NCBI GenBank assembly: GCA_018242525.1
Contig: JAFEBS010000056.1
Span: forward strand, 275,824 to 339,823
Origin: Planctomycetota bacterium
GTDB lineage: Bacteria > Planctomycetota > Planctomycetia > Planctomycetales > Planctomycetaceae
Length of the DNA: 64,000 nt
Direction: 5' to 3'
Below, piece after piece: positions 23,910-32,064 of this stretch. The notes beneath the pieces were generated by a model. That model searched no databases, was not told the DNA's origin, and saw nothing but the letters and a program-made list of their open reading frames with translations. The position numbers and the translations under genes were made by a program. Numbering within the stretch: the first letter of the stretch is position 1; the number at the start of each line of letters is the position of its first letter.

Positions 23910-26513
23910 CTACAACCTTGGGTCCACAGGCTCGCTCTCCAATGCCAAGACTCCAAAGACGCACTCATGAACTCGACGCAGCGGTTCATGCCGGACGAAG
24001 CGTTCCAACCCCTCGATGCCGAGAGCAAACTCACGCAACGCCAGCGACCGCTTTGCGCCCAGACCACGGCTTCGAAGTCGAGACAGATGTTCGTCGGCGG
24101 TGTAGTCGGGGCCGTAAATGATCCGCAGGTATTCTTGGCCTCGACACTTCACGGCAGGCTGTACCAGCCCTTTTTTGCCACGCATGATGAAATCCAGCGG
24201 TTTGATGACCATCCCTTCGCCGCCACGAGCGGTCAGAGTTTCCCACCACTCAACGCCTGCCTGCTCGCTGTCCGGGTTGGTGACATCCACGCATTGGGAC
24301 TGAGTCGCCAGCAGGAATTGCGGGTCGTGCTGACAGATCTTCGCCAGTCGTTCCAGGTGCCACAGATGATTCTGGTGCGTGTGAACTTTTCCCTCCGTTG
24401 CGAGCAGGTGGAACGGGGCCAGCCGAAGATCGTCCAGCGATGCCACCGGCCAGCAGTATTGACGGTAGGCCGACACAAATCTCCCGACGTTGCTGCGGAT
24501 ATCGCGATACTTCGTGAGCCAGCCGTCGATCATTTCGGCGGCATCTCCCGTCAGCCGACCGACAGCATGTTCCAGTGCGGAAACCACGGCTGGCACTGCG
24601 GCATTTCCTGCGGCACCGACTGCGGCATACTGAGATCGCAGAAGCTCCTGCGCCTTGGCAGACCAGGGCATCAGTTCGCAATCGAGACATGCCCATGTCG
24701 TATTCATTTCGTCCCAGAACCCGGACGCTGTGAGCGAAGCCCGCAATCGCTCGAGGAACCGGCGTTCGAGGTCCGTGTCATTGAAGAAGTGCCTGCCCGT
24801 TCGGGTGTAGACGATACCGCAGTCGTCCTGCGTCACACCAAATCGTTCACGAGCGGAGTCTTCGTCCCGGCAGATGATGACCACAGCCCGAGATCCCATG
24901 TGCTTTTCTTCGCAGATGACATGCGGGACTCCCTGGTTGCGGAAGTAGGCAAACGCTTCTGTCGGATGTTCCAGCAATCCTTGTTGTGTTGTCGTCTCAC
25001 TGGGAGACATCGTCGGAGGCAGGTAGATCAGCCATTTGGGGTTCGCAGCGAAGCGGCTCATGACCTCCAGTGCCGCCGTGGCGTTCTCTTCACGAATCGT
25101 GACGTTGCGATGCAGTCTTGTCGATACGATCCGCTTGCCGATCACGTCGTCTGCATCCAGCAAATCGTCATGAGCCTGCTGGGCCGAGAGGATCGGAGCC
25201 TGTTGCTCCACGGGCAAGAACGGGCGGGACGATTCACAGTAGGTCTGTCTGGCGGGGACTGAGACGAACTCCTTTTCGGGATATCTCAGTGCCGTCAGCT
25301 TTCCGCCGAACACGCACCCGGTGTCTACATTCACCGTTCGATTGAGCCATTCAGGTTCGGGGACGGGGGTGTGGCCGTAAACGACCATCGCTGAGCCACG
25401 ATACTCAGCCGCCCAGTTGTGTCGCACGGGCAGGCCGAACTCGTCGGTCTCGCCGGTTGTCTCTCCGTAGAGTGCGAAGTCCCGGACCCGTCCGGAACCT
25501 CGTCCCTGCATCTCTTCCTTCATTCCGGCGTGAGCAACCACCAGTTTGCCATCGTCCAGCACGAAATGACTGACAAGGCCATCGAGAAAGCCGGCCAACG
25601 ATTTGCAGAACGGTTCACGAACATCGTCCGGCAGTGCGTCGATCTCAGACATGGTTTGAGCGAGACCATGCGTGATCTGGACATCGCGGCCACTCAGCTT
25701 CTTGAGCAACTTCATGTCGTGGTTGCCGGGGACGCAAATGGCCGAGCCAGACTGAACCATGTATCGCACAATGCTCAGCGTGTCCAGCACTCGTGGCCCT
25801 CGATCCACAAGATCGCCCACGAAGACCGCCTTTCGGCCTTCTGGATGAATGTAACCAATGTTCGTCCATCCCGGTTCATGACCCGTGACAACGAATTGCC
25901 CGTAACCAAGTTTCGTCAGGAGTTCCTCCAACTCCTTGGCGCAACCATGAACGTCGCCGATGATGTCGAATGGTCCGTGCTCGTTGCTGCGGTCATTCCA
26001 GAGCGGCACCCGTTCGATGACGGCGGCCTCGACCTCGGCGACATTATCGAGCACAAAGACATGCCGGAAGCCTTCCCGCTTGAGTCCTTTCAAGGCCCGA
26101 CGCAACTGGGTTTTCTGCTGGCGAATCACGTGAGGGCCAAATGTCCGGTCCTGCCGATTCCGGTTCCGCTCGTGACAGAGGTCTTCAGGCAGGTTCATGA
26201 CAAGAGCCACCGGCAGGCAATGGTACTTCCTGGCCAGCGCCACCAATGGTGCCCGGGCCTCGGGTTGCACATTTGTCGCATCCACAACGGTCAGCCGCCC
26301 CCGGGCCAACCGCTTCGCGGCTACGTAGTGCAACACTTCGAAGGCATCATTAGTCGCCGCCTGATCGTTTTCATCGTCGCTCACCAACCCACGGCAGTAG
26401 TCGGACGACAGCACTTCACTGGGAAGAAAGTGCTGGCGTGCAAACGTGCTTTTTCCCGACCCACTGGGGCCGATGAGAACAACGAGCGCGAGCTTGGGGA
26501 TCTTGATTTGCAT
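23910..26513 (-). CDS. pnkp: Polynucleotide kinase-phosphatase-ligase (RNA repair)
   Basis: Bacterial Pnkp repairs cleaved RNA by phosphorylating 5'-OH ends, removing 2',3'-cyclic or 3' phosphate, and activating the ligase step. All three modules are visible in 867 aa. The kinase (about 1-165) has P-loop GPSGSGKS at 15-22. The metallophosphoesterase (about 180-410) has GDVHG 186-190, GDLVDRG 233-239, GNHD 263-266 and GHTP 380-383. The ligase/adenylyltransferase (about 470-860) has KHMGSR with nucleotidyl Lys537, EGMVIKP with Lys771 and VKCRG with Lys789. Order and length match the Clostridium thermocellum type, which needs Hen1 for full ligation. It lies 31 bp after a nucleotidyltransferase gene in a cluster with hen1. 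Confidence 0.95.
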   Translation of the reverse strand: MQIKIPKLALVVLIGPSGSGKSTFARQHFLPSEVLSSDYCRGLVSDDENDQAATNDAFEVLHYVAAKRLARGRLTVVDATNVQPEARAPLVALARKYHCLPVALVMNLPEDLCHERNRNRQDRTFGPHVIRQQKTQLRRALKGLKREGFRHVFVLDNVAEVEAAVIERVPLWNDRSNEHGPFDIIGDVHGCAKELEELLTKLGYGQFVVTGHEPGWTNIGYIHPEGRKAVFVGDLVDRGPRVLDTLSIVRYMVQSGSAICVPGNHDMKLLKKLSGRDVQITHGLAQTMSEIDALPDDVREPFCKSLAGFLDGLVSHFVLDDGKLVVAHAGMKEEMQGRGSGRVRDFALYGETTGETDEFGLPVRHNWAAEYRGSAMVVYGHTPVPEPEWLNRTVNVDTGCVFGGKLTALRYPEKEFVSVPARQTYCESSRPFLPVEQQAPILSAQQAHDDLLDADDVIGKRIVSTRLHRNVTIREENATAALEVMSRFAANPKWLIYLPPTMSPSETTTQQGLLEHPTEAFAYFRNQGVPHVICEEKHMGSRAVVIICRDEDSARERFGVTQDDCGIVYTRTGRHFFNDTDLERRFLERLRASLTASGFWDEMNTTWACLDCELMPWSAKAQELLRSQYAAVGAAGNAAVPAVVSALEHAVGRLTGDAAEMIDGWLTKYRDIRSNVGRFVSAYRQYCWPVASLDDLRLAPFHLLATEGKVHTHQNHLWHLERLAKICQHDPQFLLATQSQCVDVTNPDSEQAGVEWWETLTARGGEGMVIKPLDFIMRGKKGLVQPAVKCRGQEYLRIIYGPDYTADEHLSRLRSRGLGAKRSLALREFALGIEGLERFVRHEPLRRVHECVFGVLALESEPVDPRL

Positions 26514-26544
26514 GTTACTCTTCGTATAACGACCGGGACATCAT

Positions 26545-27300
26545 TTACCCCCCGAGTCTCACCCGCACCAGCAAGTCATTCAACGCCGCGGCGGCGGTCG
26601 GCACCTCTGGCAATCGACTCGCCTCAAATGCAGTCTGCAGGACCGATCGAAGTCGTTCATACTCCGCTTCGTGGAACCGCAGATCCGCCGCCTCCAATCG
26701 TCCCAGTTCGGGGCCACCGGTCTTTCGGGCGATCAGATCCGGGATGTACGGCAGCTCGGCATCATCATTCAGCCGGAGGAGGTTGGCTTCGATTCGTCCG
26801 GTGCGCATCAGGTGAATGCCCGTCAGCAGTACCCGATACACATATAACAATGGTTTGACATGCGGCGGGTCAGCCTTGAGGAACAACCTCCATTGCGTCT
26901 CGGCAAACCCAAAGTAATGGTGCGCATGATGCCGAGTGATGCAGTCTGCGGAGATGGCCTTCAGTTCCTCGTGCTCGGGTGTCGTGAAGACGATCAGCGG
27001 TGACAACAACTGCTCCAGCACGTAGCCATTCTTCTTGAGCATCAGACCAAAGAACTTCCTGGCGTCATGTGTCACGAGGTCGATTTCCAGGCCATCATGA
27101 ATGCCGGACTTCTCGACCGTTTCCTCACCGGCGGCCAGTCCGACAACGTCCTTCAGCGGCAGCAGGTGGATGCCCCGCAAATCGAAGTCAGAATCGGGTG
27201 ACGGAAAGCCGTAGAGGTGTGCCCCACTGATCGTAGCGAACAGCAACGGGTACGGATGCTCGGCCACCTGTTTGTGGAGTCGTTCATCGATGTCGATCAT
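26545..27300 (-). CDS. Pol-beta-type nucleotidyltransferase (RNA-repair associated), B
   Basis: The 251-aa protein has the minimal nucleotidyltransferase core: ISGAHLYGFPSPDSDFDLRG, with Ser25-Gly26 and the metal-binding Asp38 and Asp40, then an acidic strand DGLEIDLVTHDARKF likely supplying the third carboxylate. A helical C-terminal domain follows (HYFGFAETQWRLF, YVYRVLLTGIHLM). It resembles the predicted RlaP-type nucleotidyltransferases that co-occur with bacterial RNA-repair genes. It could adenylylate or add nucleotides to RNA ends, but no activity can be read from sequence. It lies between the ATP-grasp gene (35-bp gap) and pnkp (31-bp gap). It is a distinct paralogue of the protein at 28226-29176. 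Confidence 0.85.
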   Translation of the reverse strand: MIDIDERLHKQVAEHPYPLLFATISGAHLYGFPSPDSDFDLRGIHLLPLKDVVGLAAGEETVEKSGIHDGLEIDLVTHDARKFFGLMLKKNGYVLEQLLSPLIVFTTPEHEELKAISADCITRHHAHHYFGFAETQWRLFLKADPPHVKPLLYVYRVLLTGIHLMRTGRIEANLLRLNDDAELPYIPDLIARKTGGPELGRLEAADLRFHEAEYERLRSVLQTAFEASRLPEVPTAAAALNDLLVRVRLGG

Positions 27301-27335
27301 TTCGATTCTCTTTCAATTGACTGATCGGCCTGATC

Positions 27336-28229
27336 TCATGACTGGCTTGCCAACGAGCGATAAAATGTCCTCGCATCGCATCGATCAGGGAGACCAGCCA
27401 CTTGCCCGTCGCCCAGTTCCACGACGGTCCATTCGCCGGAGGTTCGTCTGGCGATGTCGCAACTGAAGAACGGGCTTTGCACTTTCGTCAATACGGGCAT
27501 GAATGTCGCGGTCGGCGGAGGCTCCGATTCGTATTCGGCGTCCCAATACGGGGAAATCGAAATGACATTCCCGTTGAAGACGAACAACCGGTACTCCAGC
27601 GTTAGAGGCATTCTGCTCCTGGGATGAATCCCCACAGGTTGAAGTTCGACGAACTCCCGAAAGACCAACCCTCCTTGCAGGTCGTCGTCCTGCAATTCGA
27701 GGAACCGTTTTGTTATTCGTGCGACCATTGACTCATCAGAGGAATCTGGAATGAAGCAGGCTTCTTTCCACTCGTGCTTGCGAGATTTCACATAATCTTT
27801 GACGATCAGGGGGGCGCCTCGGAATTGTCGGATCTCGGTCATGATCGTCGCCATATCGAAGCATTCCGGGATCGGAATCCAGACTGTGCGGGGAGTGACG
27901 GTGCTGATTATCGGGTAACTGTTTGGAAACCAGTGACAATGCGCATACTCTTCCGGCGTGGTCACGAGCCTGATGTTCTTTCGATGCAAAGCGGAATACA
28001 AAAACTCGTATTCGTCGGGTGTCAGCATCCAACCTCGGTAGATGGCACGCTCAGGATCAGGCGATACCTTCAACCGACGAAGAGCGTCGACTTCGTCCCG
28101 GCGTCGAAGGGCGTTGAAGTCCATCAAGCTGACAGCAAAGCCAGCGTCCAATGCGGCTTCGTGCTCCTTCATGAAATGCTGATCCACGGAGCGGTTGTCG
28201 AGGTCATCGTTGCAGAACAGAATCCTCAT
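27336..28229 (-). CDS. R2K-like ATP-grasp ligase in RNA-repair cluster
   Basis: The 297-aa protein looks like a divergent ATP-grasp enzyme of the R2K/CDC123-related clade. Key parts are LIVKDYVKSRKHEW (Lys144 and Lys148 region, ATP binding), GLVFREFVEL (residues 187-196), LEYRLFVFNG (211-220) and the C-terminal VVELGDGQVAGLP with Glu271 and Asp274 as Mg2+ ligands. The N-terminal half (MRILFCNDDLDNRSVDQHF) is a pre-ATP-grasp domain. Such enzymes join a carboxylate to an amine via acyl phosphate, but the acceptor here is unknown. Its ATG overlaps the upstream nucleotidyltransferase stop by 4 bp (coordinates 28226-28229), showing tight coupling. ATP-grasp within a Hen1-Pnkp cluster suggests conjugation of a small molecule or peptide in RNA repair or its control (inference). 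Confidence 0.8.
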   Translation of the reverse strand: MRILFCNDDLDNRSVDQHFMKEHEAALDAGFAVSLMDFNALRRRDEVDALRRLKVSPDPERAIYRGWMLTPDEYEFLYSALHRKNIRLVTTPEEYAHCHWFPNSYPIISTVTPRTVWIPIPECFDMATIMTEIRQFRGAPLIVKDYVKSRKHEWKEACFIPDSSDESMVARITKRFLELQDDDLQGGLVFREFVELQPVGIHPRSRMPLTLEYRLFVFNGNVISISPYWDAEYESEPPPTATFMPVLTKVQSPFFSCDIARRTSGEWTVVELGDGQVAGLPDRCDARTFYRSLASQS

Positions 28230-29176
28230 GGCAGTTCCTCAGACAACGCCGCCCGCCGGGCCTTCACCAGCAGGGAATTCGCTTGTTCGTAGTTGGGGCG
28301 TTCCGGCAGTTTCGATCCGGACAAGGCTCGATCGAATTCGGTGTGCAGGCTCAATCGCCACTTTTCTGTCTCCTCCCACGGAACCTGTCCTCGTTTGATT
28401 GCCAGAAGCTGGTCTCGATGATCCTCGACCCGCACCGGCACGAAGCCATGTTGCAAGACACTGATTCCTGAAATCAGCAACCGGATCAGGTGCATCACGT
28501 GTTTCCATTTCACTGCACCCTGATTACGGAGATCGGACTGCATCTTTTTGAACTGCGACAGGACATAGCCGTTGTAGGTCTGGTAGACCAGCCGCGACAA
28601 GAACACCGACCGCATCTGCAGCAGTTCATCAGCCAGCGGCGTCCTCTTTTCCACAAGTGGCGTGTAGAGACATTCCAGCACGTTCGGATTCGCCTTGAGG
28701 GCCAGCACCAGGAACCGCTGCAACTCCCAGTAGTGCTCCTGAGTCTCGTAGCATTCGATCTGCTCCGGAACACCATAAAGCGACCACTGCAACTCGGTCG
28801 GCGGCAGGAAGATGCCCCTGTAGTCGGTGTCGGACTGGTCATCGTCGAGTCCATAGGCCCGAGATCCGATCACACAGCGAAGGATCACCCGGTCGTAGAG
28901 ATTGCTCCGAGTGGCAGCGATCTGCACATCGCCAATTTCGCCTTCCTTGAAATGAGCCAGCATGACCACTTCATCCCGCCTCAGGGACTCGTCGACACCA
29001 TCCGGAAAGCGGACCCGATAGGAATGATCAAGATCACCCGGCGAGCGGACGATCACGCCGACCGCTCCCCGTGGATGCAGTGTCCGTCCATTCTGGCTGA
29101 CGACATCCCGTAGCGACACGACCTGCGTCCCTTCGGAAAAGATCAGATTCGGGTTTTGATGAACTCGTTCAGTCAC
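28226..29176 (-). CDS. SH3-like plus pol-beta nucleotidyltransferase, A
   Basis: The 316-aa protein has two parts. Residues about 15-75 look like a small SH3/KOW-like beta domain (TQVVSLRDVV, HPRGAVGVIVRSPG, SYRVRFPDGVDESLRRDEV). Residues about 95-300 are a nucleotidyltransferase: VIGSRAYGLDDDQSDTDYRG with Gly104-Ser105 and Asp116 and Asp118, followed by QIECYETQEHYWELQRFL and a helical C-terminal domain. It belongs to the same broad family as the protein at 26545-27300 but carries the extra N-terminal domain. It overlaps hen1 by 8 bp and the ATP-grasp gene by 4 bp. The likely job is nucleotide transfer at RNA ends, by association only. Confidence 0.85.
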   Translation of the reverse strand: MTERVHQNPNLIFSEGTQVVSLRDVVSQNGRTLHPRGAVGVIVRSPGDLDHSYRVRFPDGVDESLRRDEVVMLAHFKEGEIGDVQIAATRSNLYDRVILRCVIGSRAYGLDDDQSDTDYRGIFLPPTELQWSLYGVPEQIECYETQEHYWELQRFLVLALKANPNVLECLYTPLVEKRTPLADELLQMRSVFLSRLVYQTYNGYVLSQFKKMQSDLRNQGAVKWKHVMHLIRLLISGISVLQHGFVPVRVEDHRDQLLAIKRGQVPWEETEKWRLSLHTEFDRALSGSKLPERPNYEQANSLLVKARRAALSEELP

Positions 29177-30566
29177 GTTCGAACACTCCCATCTGCGTCG
29201 GTGAGCCTACCAATTCATCCACCGGGCCGACCGGAACAAACAGCACACGGTAGCCATGGTGGTCTGCGATCTGGCTGGCCCAATCCTGAAACTCCTGCCG
29301 TGTCCATTCAAAGCGATGATCGGCGTGGCGGAACTGACCGGCCGGGAGTGTCTCCCACTTCACGTTGTATTCGCTGTTTGGCGTCGTCAGCACGACCGTC
29401 TTTGGGCGGGCGAACTCGAACACGACTCGTTCGAAGGCGGACAACCGTGGTGGATCGAGATGTTCGATCACTTCGACAACCGCCGCCGCATCAAAGTTCG
29501 CCAGACGCTGGTCTCGATACATCAACGAACCATGAATCAGCTTGATCCGTTCGGCCTGCCGTTCCGGAAGCCGGTCGAGGTTGAGTCGACGTTGAGCGAT
29601 CTCCAGCGACCGGATCGAAACATCCAGGCCGACAATCCGCTCAAATTGTCGATCGGCCAACAGGTTTCGGAGCAGCTTGCCTTCCCCACAACCGAGATCC
29701 AGCACACTGCGGGCACCACATCCACGCAATGCGGCCAGCACCGTTCCAAGCCTTTGTTCGTTCAGGCTGACAGCCTGCTCCAGGGACTCTTCCGGCCCCA
29801 GGGCCGCTGGCTCTTCTTCCGTATCGTCGATTTCCTTATCCTCAACCAACCGGGCAAGCGCCTCTCGATACAGGTTTGACCTGTGTCGCAGGTACCGGCG
29901 GGTGATCTGCTCCTTTTCAGGGTGAGTCGCCAGCCATCCGGCTCCCTTCTCCAACAGCTTCTCCAGTTCGTCATCGCCGACGAAATAATGCTTTTGGTTA
30001 TCGAATACCGGAATCAGCACATAGAGATGCGTCAGCAGTTCCGACAGCAGCTTTGTTCCTGCGATCGTCACCGTGAAATACGAGCTGTCGCCCCACTCCG
30101 GAAACTGTTCGTCGAGTGGATGCCGGGTTGCTTCCACGGCATAGCCCAATGGTTCGAACATCCGCTGAATGAGTGCTTCGCCACCACGAACTGGCAGCAC
30201 TTCGATGCGGGCCGTCAGTGGAATCGGCGTCTTGACCAATTCCTCACGATCCTTGCAACGACCGGACATGGCCGATCCGAATACCTGAGCGATGGCGACA
30301 CTCAGAAATGAAGACGCCACATAGGGCCGGTCATTCACGTAATGCCCTAACAAAAAACTCTGCTCTCGACCCTTCCCACGGACCATACCGACTGGGTCCA
30401 CGTCCAGCAGCAGGGCTGCCGAAACGCGTTGGTCCGAGACTTCGGGATAGAAGACATGAGCTTGTCCAAAGCTCAAATCGAAGCTCTGACACCGATCCGG
30501 GTGTTTGTGCAGCAGGTAACCCAGAACGGTGGCTGGTTCGTGGGTGGTGGAGATGGTCAGGAGCAT
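29169..30566 (-). CDS. hen1: 3'-terminal RNA ribose 2'-O-methyltransferase Hen1
   Basis: Hen1 methylates the 2'-OH at the 3' end of cleaved RNA before Pnkp-dependent ligation, so the repaired site resists recutting. The 465-aa protein has the bacterial two-part layout. An N-terminal domain (1-250; MLLTISTTHEPATVLGYLLH, HPDRCQSFDLSFGQAHVFYP) is needed for Pnkp ligase activation in known systems. A SAM methyltransferase follows with VLDLGCGEGK (288-297). The Mn2+ ligand motif EVIEH is at 365-369, and RHADHRFEW at 413-421 supplies further His ligands. It is the first gene of the cluster, transcribed leftward, and overlaps the next gene by 8 bp. A GC-rich hairpin lies about 45 bp upstream of its ATG. 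Confidence 0.96.
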   Translation of the reverse strand: MLLTISTTHEPATVLGYLLHKHPDRCQSFDLSFGQAHVFYPEVSDQRVSAALLLDVDPVGMVRGKGREQSFLLGHYVNDRPYVASSFLSVAIAQVFGSAMSGRCKDREELVKTPIPLTARIEVLPVRGGEALIQRMFEPLGYAVEATRHPLDEQFPEWGDSSYFTVTIAGTKLLSELLTHLYVLIPVFDNQKHYFVGDDELEKLLEKGAGWLATHPEKEQITRRYLRHRSNLYREALARLVEDKEIDDTEEEPAALGPEESLEQAVSLNEQRLGTVLAALRGCGARSVLDLGCGEGKLLRNLLADRQFERIVGLDVSIRSLEIAQRRLNLDRLPERQAERIKLIHGSLMYRDQRLANFDAAAVVEVIEHLDPPRLSAFERVVFEFARPKTVVLTTPNSEYNVKWETLPAGQFRHADHRFEWTRQEFQDWASQIADHHGYRVLFVPVGPVDELVGSPTQMGVFERD

Positions 30567-30608
30567 GGAATTGTCCGACAGTTCGATGCGATAGCGGAAG
30601 TATGCACA

Positions 30609-30642
30609 AAACCCATCGAACCGAGAACGGCTCGACGGGTTT
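30609..30642 (-). promoter_or_regulatory. Hairpin in hen1 upstream region
   Basis: On the minus strand, arms of about 15 bp with near-perfect pairing (AAACCCGTCGAGCCG and CGGTTCGATGGGTTT, two mismatches that are G-U pairs in RNA) enclose a 4-nt loop, followed by a short T-run. The 3' base of the structure lies about 42 nt upstream of the hen1 ATG. It could be an attenuator or terminator between an upstream small ORF and hen1, or a leader structure controlling the RNA-repair genes. Confidence 0.45.
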
Positions 30643-30699
30643 CGCTGTTCACTCTCTGAAAAAAGGAATCCCTATTGATTCTAGCGGCATCTACAGAAT

Positions 30700-30954
30700 T
30701 CAGTCCGTGATCAGTACCCAAACCTGATCGTCTTGTAATCGCGCTGGCAACGTCGTCAGATCCCCGGATCGAGACTGAAAGTCCCCGAATTCCCTCCCAT
30801 CCAGATCAAATCGGACCTTCCAACAGCAGGACTCGAACTTTCTGCGGAGTCCGTTAAATCGAATCGGAATCCGCAGATCATCCTGGTGCCAGGATGGATC
30901 GACTGGCCATAACCCTCCGCGCCATTGTAACAAAAAAGCCGGTCGCTCTCGCAA
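30700..30954 (-). CDS. Doubtful small hypothetical protein
   Basis: This 84-aa frame reads toward hen1. Its composition (WPVDPSWHQDDLRIP, WKVRFDLDGREFGDF, ending DDQVWVLITD) suggests a small beta-rich protein rather than random sequence, but no family is recognised and no good ribosome site is visible. It could also be the decayed end of a larger gene. If real it might be the first gene of the leftward RNA-repair transcript, with the hairpin at 30609-30642 between it and hen1. Confidence 0.3.
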   Translation of the reverse strand: MRERPAFLLQWRGGLWPVDPSWHQDDLRIPIRFNGLRRKFESCCWKVRFDLDGREFGDFQSRSGDLTTLPARLQDDQVWVLITD

Positions 30955-31101
30955 TCACTCGCCGCAAGGCCGTCTCAAACTCGCATCATTTGATGGACCA
31001 GCCGCCGTCAACTGAAATCCAGCGGTCACTTTCGACTTCCTTTATCAAAGTCTATCTTTGTGGCTCCTTCCACATCCGTTGTGATTACTGGAGACTGCGC
31101 C

Positions 31102-31980
31102 GTGCGCTCGATCGCGACTTCGTTGATGCTGTCCCTGATGTTGGCGTCCCCTGTCCTGGCCCAGGACGCCAAGCCGGCCGAACCGCAAAAGTACGAACTG
31201 GGGGCGGACTCCAAACCGACGGTAGGCGTTCCCGAAGGTAAGGTGACTCAGCACTCCTGGACCAGCACGATCTTCGAGGGAACCGTCCGGGACTACTATG
31301 TCTACGTGCCGGCGAAATACGATGACGCTAAGCCGACGGCCGTCATGGTCTTCCAGGACGGCCATGCGTATGTCAACAAGACCGGCGACTTCCGGGTCCC
31401 GGTTGTCTTCGACAACCTGATGGCTCGCGGCGACCTGCCGCCGATCATCGGCATTTTCATCGATCCCGGGCACCGCGGCGGTGAGCTACCCAAATCACGC
31501 TGGCAGGCTAACAATCGCAGTTTTGAATATGACACACTCAGCGACCAGTACGCCCGGTTTCTATTGGAAGAAATCCTGCCTGAAGTCGGCAAGACGTATC
31601 ACCTGAGCACCAATCCCGCCGAACGAGCCATCTGCGGTGCCTCATCGGGAGGGATCTGCGCGTGGACGGTGGCGTGGGAGCGACCGGATCAATTCGGAAA
31701 GGTCTTGAGTCACATCGGCAGCTTCACCAACATCCGCGGCGGGCATGTCTATCCGTCGCTGATCCGCAAGACGGAACGCAAGCCGATCCGGGTCTATCTG
31801 CAGGATGGCGATCACGACCTGAACAACGAACACGGCAACTGGTGGCTGGCCAACCTGGAAATGGAATCGGCCCTGAAGTTTTCCAAATACGACCTGATGA
31901 CGGTTTGGGGGCACGGCGCCCACAGTGGCAACCACGGAGGTGCCGTGCTGCCAGAAGCCCTGGTCTGGCTGTGGCGATAG
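31102..31980 (+). CDS. Secreted esterase, alpha/beta hydrolase (Fes-like)
   Basis: The 292-aa product has a signal peptide (VRSIATSLMLSLMLASPVLA) and an alpha/beta-hydrolase domain like the enterochelin esterase / esterase D group. The nucleophile elbow is GASSGG. The Asp is likely in LQDGDHDLNN, and the His in WGHGAHSGNHGG near the C-terminus. A DYYVYVPAKY region begins the domain, as in many Fes-like proteins. The GTG at 31102 with GGAGA upstream begins the signal peptide, so it is preferred to an upstream GTG at 31060. The substrate is unknown; siderophore, feruloyl or other esters are possible. It is convergent with upp. Confidence 0.88.
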   Translation: MRSIATSLMLSLMLASPVLAQDAKPAEPQKYELGADSKPTVGVPEGKVTQHSWTSTIFEGTVRDYYVYVPAKYDDAKPTAVMVFQDGHAYVNKTGDFRVPVVFDNLMARGDLPPIIGIFIDPGHRGGELPKSRWQANNRSFEYDTLSDQYARFLLEEILPEVGKTYHLSTNPAERAICGASSGGICAWTVAWERPDQFGKVLSHIGSFTNIRGGHVYPSLIRKTERKPIRVYLQDGDHDLNNEHGNWWLANLEMESALKFSKYDLMTVWGHGAHSGNHGGAVLPEALVWLWR

Positions 31981-31990
31981 TCGCTGGGGA

Positions 31991-32060
31991 CGTAGCCGAA
32001 GTCGTGAGACTTCGGACGTCGGTGGCAACAGCCCCGAATTTTCACAAATTCGGCTACGGA
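31991..32060. repeat. Nested palindromic repeat between convergent genes
   Basis: CCGAAGTC-GTGA-GACTTCGG (about 31996-32015) and CCGAATTT-TCAC-AAATTCGG (about 32034-32053) are two perfect 8-bp stems. The flanking GTAGCCGAA and TTCGGCTAC (about 31992-32000 and 32049-32057) pair as an outer stem. The cassette sits in the 84-bp gap between the stops of the esterase and upp and may serve as a two-way terminator. The CCGAAGT/CTTCGG type recurs in many planctomycete genomes. Confidence 0.65.
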
Positions 32061-32064
32061 GAGG

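Larger units (their letters stand above)
30567..31101. other. Intergenic region upstream of hen1 and the esterase
   Basis: About 535 bp separate hen1 (leftward) from the esterase (rightward). It contains the hen1-proximal hairpin (30609-30642) and one doubtful small frame (30700-30954). No sigma-54 activator (RtcR-like) gene or clear promoter was seen, although such regulators control other bacterial RNA-repair operons. Confidence 0.5.

Noticed and set aside
23862..25262. A 466-aa plus-strand frame across pnkp
   Set aside because: It is antisense to pnkp, whose kinase, phosphatase and ligase motifs are all present on the minus strand.
25419..26858. A 479-aa plus-strand frame across pnkp and the second nucleotidyltransferase
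   Set aside because: It is antisense to two well-supported genes and shows no motif of its own.
30567..31101. RtcR-type regulator or sigma-54 promoter for the RNA-repair genes
   Set aside because: No sigma-54 activator gene or GG-N10-GC promoter was found near hen1.
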